Positions 44,936-54,134 of a stretch of DNA of 64,000 nt are shown piece by piece. The DNA is from Micromonospora echinofusca (GTDB taxonomy: Bacteria; Actinomycetota; Actinomycetes; Mycobacteriales; Micromonosporaceae): positions 124,001-188,000 of the forward strand of contig NZ_LT607733.1 in assembly GCF_900091445.1 (NCBI RefSeq). Direction: 5' to 3'. Position numbers and translations under genes: made by a program. The notes below the pieces were generated by a model. The model was not told where the DNA came from. It saw only the letters and a program-made list of their open reading frames with translations, and did not search any database. Position 1 is the first letter of the stretch, and every line of letters starts with the position of its first letter.

Positions 44936-45072
44936 GTGTTACCTCCGCGGGGGATGGCGGGCGGGACGGGGGTTACCGGCGGGTCACCGGAATGCCGAAC
45001 AGTGTGGATCATGGAGGGATCCGGGGGATGTGGTGCCCGCCGACAATTGGTGACAGGCGTTGAAACAGACGA

Positions 45073-45103
45073 ATGCCCCGGGCGCCAGGGGCACCCGGGG
45101 CAT
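45073..45103 (-). terminator. Terminator of the GHL10 gene
   Basis: ATGCCCCGGG (45073-45082) pairs exactly with CCCGGGGCAT (45094-45103) around an 11-nt loop, just beyond the stop of the minus-strand glycosidase-like gene. Confidence 0.7.
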
Positions 45104-45114
45104 CCGGTGGGACG

Positions 45115-46779
45115 TCAGCGGACGAACGCCGGCGGGCTCGCCGGGCTCTCGTTCGCCAGTCGGTCGAGCGCGGTCACGTAGTAGGTGTACCGCTTGCCGG
45201 CCTCGGCCGTCGTGTCCACCCAGGACTGGGTCCGGGTGCCCGCGTCGGCGCGGACCGTGTCGACCAGGTGCGCGGCGTCGGCGAAGTCGCACCGGCCGGC
45301 CAGGCCGGTCCCGTCGAAGCGGTAGATCGCGTACGAGGTGGCGGTGCCGAGCGGGCCCACGCCGTCGGCCGGCTGGAGCCAGCTCAGGTGGACTCCGTCG
45401 TCCTGCCGCGCGGCCTTGGTGACGACCGGCATGAGCAGCGGCTTCTTCGGCAGGTGCGTCATGGTCGGGACCAGCGCCGGGCGGGAGTAGTGCTCGGCGG
45501 CGTAGATGTCGGTCGCGCCGAGCCGGTTGGCCCGCACCTGAACGGCCGAGAAGTGGACGTTGCCCAGGACCTCCGGGTACTGCCGGTTGAGCGTCAGGTG
45601 GTTCGACAGCTCCCGCGGGTTCATCCAGAACGAGCCGTAGACCGGGTCACCGCTCTTGTAGTCGGCCTGCCCGATGTAGAGCTGCACCCGGGTGCCCTTG
45701 ACCACGTCCGCCCACCACGGCACCAGCCGGGTGTAGTCGGCGGCCGGGTACTGGCCCATGTACCAGTAGAGCTGCGGCACGATGTAGTCGATCCACTCCT
45801 CCTTGACCCATTTGCGGGTGTCGGCGGAGATGATGTCGTACGACTGGCTGCCGGTGGTGTCCGAGCCCAGCGGGTCGACCGACTGGTTGCGCCAGATGCC
45901 GAACGGGCTGACGCCGAACTTCACCCATGGCTTCTCGGCCTTGATCTTGGCGTTCATCTCCTGGATCAGCAGGTTGATGTTGTCCCGCCGCCAGTCGGCC
46001 TTGTCGGTGAAGCCCCGGTTGTGCGCCGCGAAGGTGGCGTCGTCGGGCACCTGGTGGGTGCCGCTCGGGTAGGGGTAGAAGTAGTCGTCGAAGTGCACGC
46101 CGTCGACGTCGTACCGCTTGACCGCGTCCATCATCGCGGTCTGCACGAACTCGCGGACCTCCGGGACGCCGGGGTTGTAGTAGAGCCGGCTGCCGGCGAC
46201 CCCGGCCGGCGGGTAGGCGAAGGTCCACTCCGGGTGCTCGCGCACCGGGTGGTTCGGCGCGAGCTGGTTGATGTCGGCGCCGGCGCCGCCCGGGGCGGGC
46301 ATGGAGATGCGGTACGGGTTGAACCAGGCGTGGAACTCGAGGTTGCGCTTGTGCGCCTCGGAGACCACGAACTTCAGCGGGTCCCAGCCCGGGTTCTCGC
46401 CACGCACCCCGGTCAGGTACTCCGACCAGGGCTCGTGGGGCGAGGGCCAGAACGCGTCGGCGGTCGGCCGGACCTGGACGACCACGGCGTTGTGGTTCAG
46501 CCGCTCGGCGAGGTCGAGCAGCTGGCGGTACTCGGCCTGCTGCGCGGCGATGCGGTCGGGCGCGGTCTGGGACGCCTTGCTCGGCCAGTCGATGTTGACG
46601 ACCGAGGAGATCCACATGGCCCGGAACTGCCGCTTCGGGGTGGCCGGGTCGGTGACGCAGGTGGTGGTGGAGGCGGCGGTGGTCGCCGCGTCGGGCGCCG
46701 CGCTCGCCGGGGTGGCGGCGACGAGCGCGCCGAGCAGTGCGGCGGCCAGCCCGGCGGCTCCGAGCCGAGTTGCCTTCAT
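45115..46779 (-). CDS. Secreted GHL10 (DUF187) family glycoside hydrolase
   Basis: 554 aa. The signal peptide ends in ATPASAAPDAAT. The TIM-barrel GHL10 domain spans about residues 50-420, with RQFRAMWISSVVNIDWPSK, VVVQVRPTADAFWPS, FHAWFNPYRIS, YDVDGVHFDDYFYPYP and the Asp/Glu-rich YYSGQ-like strands. A fibronectin-like C-terminal module (about 450-554, VHLSWLQPADGVGPL) follows. The family is thought to act on bacterial cell-wall-associated glycans; the exact substrate is not visible. Monocistronic and preceded by a palindromic operator-like site. Confidence 0.88.
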   Translation of the reverse strand: MKATRLGAAGLAAALLGALVAATPASAAPDAATTAASTTTCVTDPATPKRQFRAMWISSVVNIDWPSKASQTAPDRIAAQQAEYRQLLDLAERLNHNAVVVQVRPTADAFWPSPHEPWSEYLTGVRGENPGWDPLKFVVSEAHKRNLEFHAWFNPYRISMPAPGGAGADINQLAPNHPVREHPEWTFAYPPAGVAGSRLYYNPGVPEVREFVQTAMMDAVKRYDVDGVHFDDYFYPYPSGTHQVPDDATFAAHNRGFTDKADWRRDNINLLIQEMNAKIKAEKPWVKFGVSPFGIWRNQSVDPLGSDTTGSQSYDIISADTRKWVKEEWIDYIVPQLYWYMGQYPAADYTRLVPWWADVVKGTRVQLYIGQADYKSGDPVYGSFWMNPRELSNHLTLNRQYPEVLGNVHFSAVQVRANRLGATDIYAAEHYSRPALVPTMTHLPKKPLLMPVVTKAARQDDGVHLSWLQPADGVGPLGTATSYAIYRFDGTGLAGRCDFADAAHLVDTVRADAGTRTQSWVDTTAEAGKRYTYYVTALDRLANESPASPPAFVR

Positions 46780-46904
46780 GCGGTGTGTCCCTTCGTTGGG
46801 GCTCCCGTGTCAGGGGTTCATCGCGGCGCAGACGGCAAGATTCGCCGTTGACAATCTGCCGCTGGTAGGAAATTTTCACACCTCACGGCTCTGCGCAAGA
46901 GTCT

Positions 46905-46923
46905 GGACGGGATCGATCCGTCC
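46905..46923. promoter_or_regulatory. GGACGG-ATCGAT-CCGTCC palindrome
   Basis: The arms GGACGG and CCGTCC enclose ATCGAT with one extra G. The site is 126 nt upstream of the GHL10 start and could bind a LacI/TetR-type dimer. Role inferred only from symmetry. Confidence 0.35.
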
Positions 46924-47099
46924 GTCCACGTCCGTTCGTCCCCGTGGCCGGGGCCACGGCGCGCAGGGTGCTGGACCGCACACGCCGGGTGCAGTCCGAT
47001 TGGCCCGGGATCGTCAGGATCGAGGAGGGTGCACGCCGGGTGGCATCGCCGGTCACCGGCCGCCACGGGGGGCGGTCCGGACGGTGGGAGGGGTACGAG

Positions 47100-47137
47100 G
47101 ACAGCGCGGCACCCGACAAATCGGGTGCCGCGCTGTC
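47100..47137 (-). terminator. Strong terminator of the arabinan operon
   Basis: A perfect 17-bp stem: 47100-47116 pairs with 47121-47137 around the tetraloop CAAA. It lies 15 nt after the GH43 stop and ends the minus-strand operon. Confidence 0.9.
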
Positions 47138-47151
47138 GGTACCTCCGGCCG

Positions 47152-48168
47152 TCAGGGCCTCTGCTGGGGCCCCGCCGTCGGGCCCTTGACGACGGGCTTG
47201 CCGTCGGTCCAGACGACCTCGTCGAGCCAGACCTGGCGGCCCGGGTCGACCGTGCCCTCCTGGCCCGGCGGCCAGGCGTGGTAGAGCAGCCAGGTGCGCC
47301 CGTCCTTGACCACCATGGAGGCGTGCCCCGGCCCGGAGGCGGCCTCGTTGGTCTTCAGGATCGGGTTCTCCGGGGCCTTCACGCACGGCCCGGCGGGCGA
47401 CTCGCAGACCGCGTAGCCCTCCGCGTACTCGGCCCGGTCGTAGGCGTTGGCGGCGAAGAACAGGAACAGCCTGCCGTCGTGGCGGTGCAGGAACGGGCCC
47501 TCGATCAGGGCGCCCTCCCACGGCTCGGTCTGCTTCAGCAGCTTCGTCGGCTCGCCGAGCAGGCGCAGCCCGTCGTCCGAGAGGCGCTGCGACCAGATCC
47601 AGGTGTCCACCCCGATGGCGTTGCCGTCGTTCTTCCACAGCAGCCAGAGGCTGCCGTCGGTGTCCCGGAACGGGCTGGCGTCGATCGCCCCGCCCAGCTC
47701 CGCCTGGCAGATCAGCGGGCCGGTCGAGTCGTCCCGGTACGGCCCCTGCGGCGCGCTCGCCACGGCCCGCCCGACGCACTGCCGCCCCGACTCGCGCCCG
47801 GCGACGGTGTAGTAGAGCGCGAACCGGCCCGGGGCCGGTTCGATCGCCTCGGGCGCCCAGGTCTTCCCGGCGTCCGCCCACGCCGGCAGTTCCGGCAGCG
47901 CGTCCCCGGCCGGCGTCCAGTCGACCAGATCCGTGGAGGTGAGCACCGGGACGTTGCGGCCACCGGCGTTCGTGTGGAACAGGTACCAGGTGTCGCCCAC
48001 CCGGATCGCCTGCGGGTCGGGCGCGTCGGTGCGTACGACCGGGTTGGTGAACATGCGCGCGTCGTCTCCCGTGTTCGAGGGTTCTTCTCCACCACCGCAA
48101 CCGGCGGCGAACAGCGCGGCGGCGAGCACCGCCGCCGCGCCGCGCCGCCGACTGGTCCCGACCGTCAT
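47152..48168 (-). CDS. GH43-family lipoprotein glycosidase
   Basis: 338 aa from ATG 48168. The lipoprotein signal peptide ends in the lipobox LFAAGC, so the enzyme is cell-surface anchored. The five-bladed GH43 fold is indicated by the catalytic base Asp in TDAPDPQAI, the pKa-modulating Asp in GGAIDASPF and the acid Glu in IEGPFLHR. It likely releases arabinose or xylose from plant arabinan/arabinoxylan. The start overlaps the stop of the upstream permease gene (ATGA), placing it last in the arabinose operon. Confidence 0.9.
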   Translation of the reverse strand: MTVGTSRRRGAAAVLAAALFAAGCGGGEEPSNTGDDARMFTNPVVRTDAPDPQAIRVGDTWYLFHTNAGGRNVPVLTSTDLVDWTPAGDALPELPAWADAGKTWAPEAIEPAPGRFALYYTVAGRESGRQCVGRAVASAPQGPYRDDSTGPLICQAELGGAIDASPFRDTDGSLWLLWKNDGNAIGVDTWIWSQRLSDDGLRLLGEPTKLLKQTEPWEGALIEGPFLHRHDGRLFLFFAANAYDRAEYAEGYAVCESPAGPCVKAPENPILKTNEAASGPGHASMVVKDGRTWLLYHAWPPGQEGTVDPGRQVWLDEVVWTDGKPVVKGPTAGPQQRP

Positions 48169-49064
48169 CCCTTCAGCCCGCTGCGGGAGACACCCTGGAT
48201 GATGTGCCGCTGGGCCAGCACGAAGAGGACCAGCACCGGCACGCTGGCCAGCACCGCCCCCGCCATGATCACCGGGTAGTCGGTGACGTAGGCGCCCTGG
48301 AGCAGGCCCAGCCCCGGCGGCAGGGTGAGCGTCTCCGGGCTGAACAGCACGAAGATCGGCCAGAGGAAGTCGTTCCAGTTCGTGAGGAACGACAGCACCG
48401 CCAGGGTGGCCAGCGCCGGCCGGGACAGCGGCAGCACCACCCGCCAGAAGATCTGCCACTGGTTGGCCCCGTCCAGCACCGCGGCCTCCTCCAGCTCCCG
48501 GGGCAGGGAGAGGAAGAACTGCCGCAGGAAGAACACCCCGAACGCGCTCGCCGCCCCGGGGACGATCACCACGGTCAGGGTGTCGATCCAGTTCAGCTCG
48601 TCGACGATCAGGAAGTTCGGGATGATCAGCGAGGTCGGCGGGATGAACAGCGTCCCGACGATCAGCGCGAAGAACACCCCGCGCCCGCGGAAGCGCATCC
48701 GGGCCAGGGCGTACGCGGCCATCGAGGCCGTCGCCAGCACCAGCAGCGCGTGCGCGGTGGCAGCCAGCATGCTGTTGGCGAACCAGCGCAGCACGGGGTT
48801 GGCCGAGTTGTTCAGGATCTGCTCGTAGCCGTACCCGGAGATCGGCTCCGGCAGCCAGGTCGGCGGGATCTGCTGGGCCCCGGTGTAGGTCTTCAGCGAG
48901 GTGATGACCATCCACACCAGCGGCAGCAGGAAGACCAGGGCGAGCGCGACCAGGGTGGCGTAGAGCGCGGTCCGGCGCAGCGCGGTACCCGGCGCGCGCC
49001 CGGCCGCCGGGACACCGACCCGGCCCGGCTCGGGGGCGCGCGTGGTGCGCGTGGGCGTCGTCAT
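48165..49064 (-). CDS. Sugar ABC transporter permease (MalG type)
   Basis: 299 aa, six membrane helices. The EAA loop that contacts the ATPase is EEAAVLDGANQWQIFWRVVLP. It begins after a Pro/Arg-rich cytoplasmic tail. Second permease of an importer with the MalF-type protein 10 nt upstream. No ATPase gene is present in the cluster, so a shared MsiK-like ATPase elsewhere is expected. Confidence 0.93.
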   Translation of the reverse strand: MTTPTRTTRAPEPGRVGVPAAGRAPGTALRRTALYATLVALALVFLLPLVWMVITSLKTYTGAQQIPPTWLPEPISGYGYEQILNNSANPVLRWFANSMLAATAHALLVLATASMAAYALARMRFRGRGVFFALIVGTLFIPPTSLIIPNFLIVDELNWIDTLTVVIVPGAASAFGVFFLRQFFLSLPRELEEAAVLDGANQWQIFWRVVLPLSRPALATLAVLSFLTNWNDFLWPIFVLFSPETLTLPPGLGLLQGAYVTDYPVIMAGAVLASVPVLVLFVLAQRHIIQGVSRSGLKG

Positions 49065-49074
49065 GGCGGTCCCC

Positions 49075-50040
49075 TCAGTCTTCCCGGTAACGGAAGAGGC
49101 GGAAGTTGGCGATGCTCACGACCGCCAGCATCAGGGCGAACACGATGCTCATCGCGGCGGCGCGGCCCGCGTCGTTGTCCCGCAGCCCCTCCTCGACGAT
49201 GAACCAGACCACCGTGCGGGTCTCCGTGCCCGGCGCACCCTGGGTGATCAGGAACGACTGGCCGAACACGTTCGCGGAGGCGAGCACGGTCGTGGTGATC
49301 ACGAAGAGCAGCACGGGACGCAGCCCGGGGAGCGTGACGTGCCGGAACCGTTCCCAGGCGCTCGCGCCGTCCACCTTCGCCGCCTCGTACAGCTCCTGCG
49401 GGATGTCCTGGAGCCCGGCCAGGTAGATCACGGCGTTGAAGCCGGAGGTCCACCAGACGGTCACCCCCACCAGCGAGACCCACGCCCACGGCACGTCCGT
49501 CACCCAGGGGGTGTCGGCGGGCAGCCCGACCATGCCGGCGAGCCGGTTCACCAGGCCCAGGTTCGCGTCGAGCAGGAAACGCCAGAGCAGGCCGATCACC
49601 GCCACGCCCAGCACGTACGGCGCGAAGTAGACCGCCCGGAAGAAGGTCCGGCCGGGGAACGACCGGTTCAGCAGCAGCGCCAGCCCGAGGGGTACGACCA
49701 CCAGCAGCGGCACCGCGAAGACGGTGAAGATCCCGGTCGCCCGTACGCTCTGCCACCAGTCGCCGTAGACGGCCGATTCGCTGGAGAACAGTTCGGCGTA
49801 GTTGTCCAACCCGACGAAGGGCCGGTTGGGCAGCTGGAAGTCCCACTGGTGCACGCTGAGCCAGAGACCGAGCAGGATCGGCAGCAGGCCGAAGACCCCG
49901 AACAGCAGCAGGTACGGCGCGAGGAACAGGTACGGCGTGGCCCACCCGGCCCGGCCCGGCCGGGTGCCCCGGCGGGCGGCGCCGGCCGCCGGGGGCGGCG
50001 CGTCACCGCGCGCCGCCCCGACCTCGATCACGTCCGCCAC
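49075..50040 (-). CDS. Sugar ABC transporter permease (MalF type)
   Basis: 321 aa, six helices. The EAA loop is EAAKVDGASAWERFRHVTLPG. The periplasmic-side P2-like loop is short. It partners the MalG-type permease to form the membrane channel for an arabinose-containing oligosaccharide, inferred from the neighbouring GH51 and GH43 enzymes. The binding protein gene ends 6 nt upstream. Confidence 0.93.
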   Translation of the reverse strand: MADVIEVGAARGDAPPPAAGAARRGTRPGRAGWATPYLFLAPYLLLFGVFGLLPILLGLWLSVHQWDFQLPNRPFVGLDNYAELFSSESAVYGDWWQSVRATGIFTVFAVPLLVVVPLGLALLLNRSFPGRTFFRAVYFAPYVLGVAVIGLLWRFLLDANLGLVNRLAGMVGLPADTPWVTDVPWAWVSLVGVTVWWTSGFNAVIYLAGLQDIPQELYEAAKVDGASAWERFRHVTLPGLRPVLLFVITTTVLASANVFGQSFLITQGAPGTETRTVVWFIVEEGLRDNDAGRAAAMSIVFALMLAVVSIANFRLFRYRED

Positions 50041-50046
50041 GGAAAC

Positions 50047-51375
50047 TCAGCTCCCGTACTTCTTGCGGTTGTCCTCCAGCTGCTTGTTCGCCTTGGCCAC
50101 CCCGTCGTCCAGCGCCTGCTTCGGCGACTTCTTGCCCAGCGCCGCCTCGTTGAACGAGTTGTAGAAGGTCGTCATGACCTCACCGAGGCCCGGGGCCGCC
50201 GGCGGGAAGGCCGCGTACTCCAGCTCGGGGGCGAGCGCGTTGACCTCGGCCAGCGCCTTGAAGTCGGCGCTGTCGCGGACGGCCTTGCGGGCCGGGACCT
50301 GGCCGCCCTTGGCCCAGTCCAGGGAGTGCTGGCTGAGCCAGTTGATGAACACCTTCGCCGCCGAGACCTTGTTGGCGTCGTTGGCCCGCTGCTTGACGAT
50401 CGTGAAGTTGTGCGAGTTGGCCCAGGCGGCCGGCTGCGAGCCGATCTGCGGCAGGGGCGCGACGCCCCACTGGATCTCCGGGCTCTTCTTCAGGTCGTTG
50501 ATCTGCCAGATGCCGTTCCAGTTGAAGGCGTTCTTGCCGCTCTTGAAGGCCAGGTAGTCGGCGTCCTGCCCGACGTTGGCGGGGGAGTGGCCCTGCTTGA
50601 TCAGGTCGGTCAGCCAGGTGCACGCCTCGACGGCCTGGTCGGAGTTGAAGGTGGCCTTGGTGGCCTCGGCGTCGAAGACGCTGCCGCCCCACTGGTGCAG
50701 CAGCGAGTAGAAGGTCATGCCGCCGGTGAACTGGAACGGGCTGACCCAGAAGCCCTGTACCCCGGACTTCTTCAGCTCGGTCAGCGCGGCGGTGTAGTCG
50801 TCCTTCGTCGCCGGCGGCTTGTTCGGGTCGAGCCCGGCGGACTGCATGACCCCCTTGTTGTAGTAGAAGCCGAGGGGGTGCATGTCCAGCGGGATGCCGT
50901 ACCGCTTGGAGTTGTAGAGCCCGCCCTTCCAGACGGTGGGGGCGAAGTCCCCCTCGGACAGCTCCAGGGTCTTGGCGACGTCGTCCAGCTCGGTGATCAC
51001 GCCGCGCGCGGCGAACGTGGCGAGCTGGTCCATGTGCATGACCGCGATGTCCGGGCCGGCGCCGCTGGAGGCCGCGCCGGGGAGCTTGTTGTAGTAGTCC
51101 TCCCACTGGTACGTGGCGATCGCGACGGCGATGTTCTGGTGCTCGGTGTTGAACTGGTTCACCAGCGCCTTGAAGATGTCGCCGTCGCCGCCGGTGAAGC
51201 CGTTCCACAGCTTCAGGTCCACCTTCGGGCCGGTGTAGTCCTTGCCGCCGTTGCCGGCTGCCGGGCCCGAGCTGTCGTCGTCGCCGCCGCACCCGGCCAG
51301 GGTCAGCGAGGCCGCGGCGCCGAGCCCGAGGCCGAGGCCGAGCAGGCGCCGCCGGCTCATTTCGTTCTGCATCAT
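50047..51375 (-). CDS. Sugar ABC transporter substrate-binding lipoprotein
   Basis: 442 aa. AAGGAG precedes ATG 51375 by 9 nt. A twin-Arg-like start (MSRRRLLGLGLGLGAAASL) leads to the lipobox LTLAGC, so export may use Tat. The extracellular domain is an SBP_bac_1/type I fold with LKLWNGFTGGDGD and FNWNGIWQIND. It captures the oligosaccharide for the two permeases. First importer gene after the GH51 gene, which lies just 57 nt upstream on the same strand. Confidence 0.92.
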   Translation of the reverse strand: MMQNEMSRRRLLGLGLGLGAAASLTLAGCGGDDDSSGPAAGNGGKDYTGPKVDLKLWNGFTGGDGDIFKALVNQFNTEHQNIAVAIATYQWEDYYNKLPGAASSGAGPDIAVMHMDQLATFAARGVITELDDVAKTLELSEGDFAPTVWKGGLYNSKRYGIPLDMHPLGFYYNKGVMQSAGLDPNKPPATKDDYTAALTELKKSGVQGFWVSPFQFTGGMTFYSLLHQWGGSVFDAEATKATFNSDQAVEACTWLTDLIKQGHSPANVGQDADYLAFKSGKNAFNWNGIWQINDLKKSPEIQWGVAPLPQIGSQPAAWANSHNFTIVKQRANDANKVSAAKVFINWLSQHSLDWAKGGQVPARKAVRDSADFKALAEVNALAPELEYAAFPPAAPGLGEVMTTFYNSFNEAALGKKSPKQALDDGVAKANKQLEDNRKKYGS

Positions 51376-51431
51376 GGGATTTTGCTCCTTGGGGACGGGA
51401 TGGATTGTGCCTGCTCAGGACAGGCGCGGTG

Positions 51432-52946
51432 TCAGCCGCCGACGGGGGAGAAACGCAGCATGTTCCAGGAGACGGCCGGCAGGCGCACGGAGCACCGGCC
51501 GCCGTCGGTGGTGGTGGTGGGTAGCTGCCGAGGCGTCACCCGGTCGGGCTCGGCCTCGGTGTTCGTCGCCGTCGGGTGGTCCCCGGCGGCGAGGCTCACG
51601 TGCGATGAGGCGGACAGTCCTGCGAGGCCGCGCAGGTCGAGGTGCAGCTCCAGGTCCGTGTCGCCCCGGTTGACCGCGAACACGGTGAGCTCGCCGGTCT
51701 CCTCGTCGTGCACGGCGACCGTGTCGAGCACCGGCACCTCGCCGTACCGCTTCGTCTCGTACGTCGGGCCGACCGGCTCCGTACGCAGCACCGTGCCGCG
51801 GGCGTGCCGGGCGGTGAGCGCGAACGGGTGGAAGATGCTCTGCCGCCAGGCGGGGCCGCCGGTGCGGGTGCGGATCGGGGCGATCACGTTGGCGAGCTGG
51901 GCCTGACAGGCCACCCCGACCCGGTCGGCGTGCCGGAGCAGGGTGATCAGCAGGTCGCCGACCACCACCGCGTCGACGGCGGTGAAGTCGTCCTCGATCA
52001 GCGCCGGGGCCTCGACCCAGCCGCGCCGGTCCAGGTCGGCCTGGAGACGCGACTGGTACCAGACGTTCCACTCGTCGAAGGAGATCTTCAGCTTCCGCCG
52101 GTCCCGCTGCTTCGCGGCCACGTGGTCGGCGGTGGCGACGACCTCGCGGATGAAGTTGTCCATGTCCACGGCGGAGGCGAGGATGCTGGCCCGGTCGCCG
52201 TCGGACGGGTCGTAGTAGGTGTGCGCGGAGATGTAGTCGACGTGCTCGTAGGTGTGCTCCAGCACCGTCGCCTCCCAGGAGGCGAAGGTGGACATCGTGC
52301 GGTTGGAGCTGCCGCAGGCGACCAGGCTGATCGACGGGTCGATCATCTTCATGGCGCGGGCGGTCTCGGCGGCGAGCCGGCCGTACTCGTCGGCGGTCTT
52401 GTGGCCGACCTGCCACGGGCCGTCCAGCTCGTTGCCCAGGCACCAGAGCCGCACCCCGTACGGCTCCTCGGCGCCGTGCTTGCGGCGCAGGTCGGACAGG
52501 TGGGTCCCGCCGGGATGGTTCGTGTACTCCAGCAGGTCGCAGGCCTCCTGCACGCCCCGGGTGCCGAGGTTGACGGCCATCATCGGCTCGACCTCGGCCG
52601 CGGCGGCCCAGGTCATGAACTCGTCGAGCCCGAAGGCGTTGGTCTCGATCGTCTTCCAGGCCAGGTCGAGGCGGCGGGGGCGGTCGCCGACCGGGCCGAC
52701 GCCGTCCTCCCAGCGGTAGCCGGAGACGAAGTTGCCCCCGGGGTAGCGGACCACCGACACGCCCAGCTCACGGGTCAGCTCCAGCACGTCGCCGCGCAGC
52801 CCCCGAGAGTCCGCGGCGGGGTGTCCGGGCTCGTAGACCCCGCCGTAGACGCAGCGACCCATGTGCTCGACGAAGGAGCCGAAGAGCCGCCGGTCGGCCG
52901 GTCCGACGGCGAAGGCCGGGTCGATGGTGAGCTGCGCGGTCCGCAA
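51432..52946 (-). CDS. GH51 alpha-L-arabinofuranosidase
   Basis: 504 aa from TTG 52946, which has AGGAAAGG 8 nt upstream; GTG 52955 overlaps that site and is the alternative (507 aa). A cytoplasmic intracellular-type GH51 without a signal peptide. The acid/base Glu is in WCLGNELDGPW and the nucleophile Glu in SFDEWNVWY; VVRYPGGNFVSGY and DYISAHTYYDP line the barrel. It cleaves terminal arabinofuranose from imported oligosaccharides. First gene of the five-gene operon, facing a LacI-type repressor and its twin operators. Confidence 0.93.
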   Translation of the reverse strand: MRTAQLTIDPAFAVGPADRRLFGSFVEHMGRCVYGGVYEPGHPAADSRGLRGDVLELTRELGVSVVRYPGGNFVSGYRWEDGVGPVGDRPRRLDLAWKTIETNAFGLDEFMTWAAAAEVEPMMAVNLGTRGVQEACDLLEYTNHPGGTHLSDLRRKHGAEEPYGVRLWCLGNELDGPWQVGHKTADEYGRLAAETARAMKMIDPSISLVACGSSNRTMSTFASWEATVLEHTYEHVDYISAHTYYDPSDGDRASILASAVDMDNFIREVVATADHVAAKQRDRRKLKISFDEWNVWYQSRLQADLDRRGWVEAPALIEDDFTAVDAVVVGDLLITLLRHADRVGVACQAQLANVIAPIRTRTGGPAWRQSIFHPFALTARHARGTVLRTEPVGPTYETKRYGEVPVLDTVAVHDEETGELTVFAVNRGDTDLELHLDLRGLAGLSASSHVSLAAGDHPTATNTEAEPDRVTPRQLPTTTTDGGRCSVRLPAVSWNMLRFSPVGG

Positions 52947-53009
52947 GGGTGCCACCTTTCCTGGTTGCCGGGTACCGGGTGACCACGGTCACTCGGTGCC
53001 CATGGTTTC

Positions 53010-53032
53010 TACAACGTTGTAAGCAACGTTGT
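53010..53032. promoter_or_regulatory. Twin LacI-type operators of the arabinose locus
   Basis: TACAACGTTGTA (53010-53021) is a perfect 12-bp palindrome centred on CG. A second copy, CAACGTTG (53024-53031), follows 13 nt later. Sites centred on CG are typical of LacI/GalR regulators. They lie in the 120-nt gap shared by the GH51 and lacI-type genes and so can control both. Confidence 0.85.
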
Positions 53033-53082
53033 AAAGAGTCGTCCACGAGGTAAAGTGCGCACCCATGGGGGGAGGCGGCGTG

Positions 53083-54090
53083 GTGCGGCACAGGCTCAAG
53101 GACGTGGCGGAGCGGGCCGGCGTGTCGGTGAAGACCGTCTCCAACGTGGTCAACGGCTACGTGCACGTCCGCCCCGACACCCGCGCCCGGGTCGAGGAGG
53201 CCATCGCCGAGCTGAACTACCGGCCCAACCTCTCCGCCCGCAACCTCCGCAAGGGGCGCACCGGCGTCATCGCGTTCGCGGTCCCCGAGCTGGACATCCC
53301 CTACTTCGCCGAGCTGGCCCGGCACGTCGTCACGGCCGCGGCCGAGCTGGGCTGGACGGTGCTGATCGACCAGACCGGCGGCGGCCACGAGCAGGAGCGG
53401 GTGGCCGCCTCGGGCATCACCGAGCACCTCATCGACGGGCTGATCTTCAGCCCGCTGGCGCTCACCGCCGAGGACCTCACCGGCCTGGCCGGCACCCCGA
53501 TGGTGCTGCTCGGCGAGCGCGTCGACCACGGTCCCGCCGACCACGTCGGGATCGACAACGTGGGCGCCGCCCGGGCGATCACCGCCCACCTGGCCGGTCT
53601 CGGCCGTCGCCGGATCGCCGCCATCGGCTCGCAACGCACCCCGGAGGGGGTCAGTGCCCGGCTCCGGCTCGCCGGCTACACCGCCGCGCTCGCCGACGCC
53701 GGGCTCGCCTACGACGATCGGCTGGTGGCGCCCGCGACGGCCTGGCACCGCGCGGACGGCGCCGCCGCGATGCGCGGCCTGCTGACCTCCGGCGTACGCC
53801 CCGACGCCGTCTTCTGCTTCAACGACACCCTCGCCCTGGGCGCCCTACGCGCGCTGCACGAGGCGGGCCTGCGGGTGCCCGAGGACGTGGCGGTGGCCGG
53901 CTTCGACGACATCGAGGACGGCCGCTTCTCCGTGCCCACCCTGAGCACCATCGCGCCCGACAAGGAGCGCATCGCCCGGCTGGCGGTGGAGCTGCTGGCC
54001 GGCCGGATCGACGGCGACCGCGCCGCCCCGCCCCGCGAACTCTCCGCCCCCTGGACCCTGACCCCCCGCGAAAGCACCCAGGGCCCCTGA
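53083..54090 (+). CDS. LacI-family repressor of the arabinose locus
   Basis: 335 aa. GTG 53083 is chosen because GGGGGAGG (53068-53075) is a ribosome site 7 nt upstream; ATG 53065 and GTG 53080 are alternatives. The HTH is RLKDVAERAGVSVKTVSNVV with the hinge SARNLRKG. The periplasmic-binding-protein-like sensor domain has VLIDQTGGGHEQER, GIDNVGAARAI, CFNDTLALGAL and VAVAGFDDIED. It presumably releases the twin operators upon binding arabinose or an arabinooligosaccharide. Divergent from the GH51 operon. Confidence 0.93.
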   Translation: MRHRLKDVAERAGVSVKTVSNVVNGYVHVRPDTRARVEEAIAELNYRPNLSARNLRKGRTGVIAFAVPELDIPYFAELARHVVTAAAELGWTVLIDQTGGGHEQERVAASGITEHLIDGLIFSPLALTAEDLTGLAGTPMVLLGERVDHGPADHVGIDNVGAARAITAHLAGLGRRRIAAIGSQRTPEGVSARLRLAGYTAALADAGLAYDDRLVAPATAWHRADGAAAMRGLLTSGVRPDAVFCFNDTLALGALRALHEAGLRVPEDVAVAGFDDIEDGRFSVPTLSTIAPDKERIARLAVELLAGRIDGDRAAPPRELSAPWTLTPRESTQGP

Positions 54091-54134
54091 CCCCTCCCCC
54101 TCCCCCCTCCCCCTCCCCTCCCCCCGCCGGCCTT

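Larger units (their letters stand above)
46780..47151. other. Intergenic region with palindromes
   Basis: 372 bases. 46905-46923 reads GGACGG-G-ATCGAT-CCGTCC, a nearly perfect operator-like palindrome upstream of the GHL10 gene. 47100-47137 is a terminator. Between them no gene is convincing. Confidence 0.5.

Noticed and set aside
45073..46851. A 592-codon frame opposite the GHL10 gene
   Set aside because: Valine/Arg-rich antisense shadow of a glycoside hydrolase with a signal peptide and catalytic motifs.
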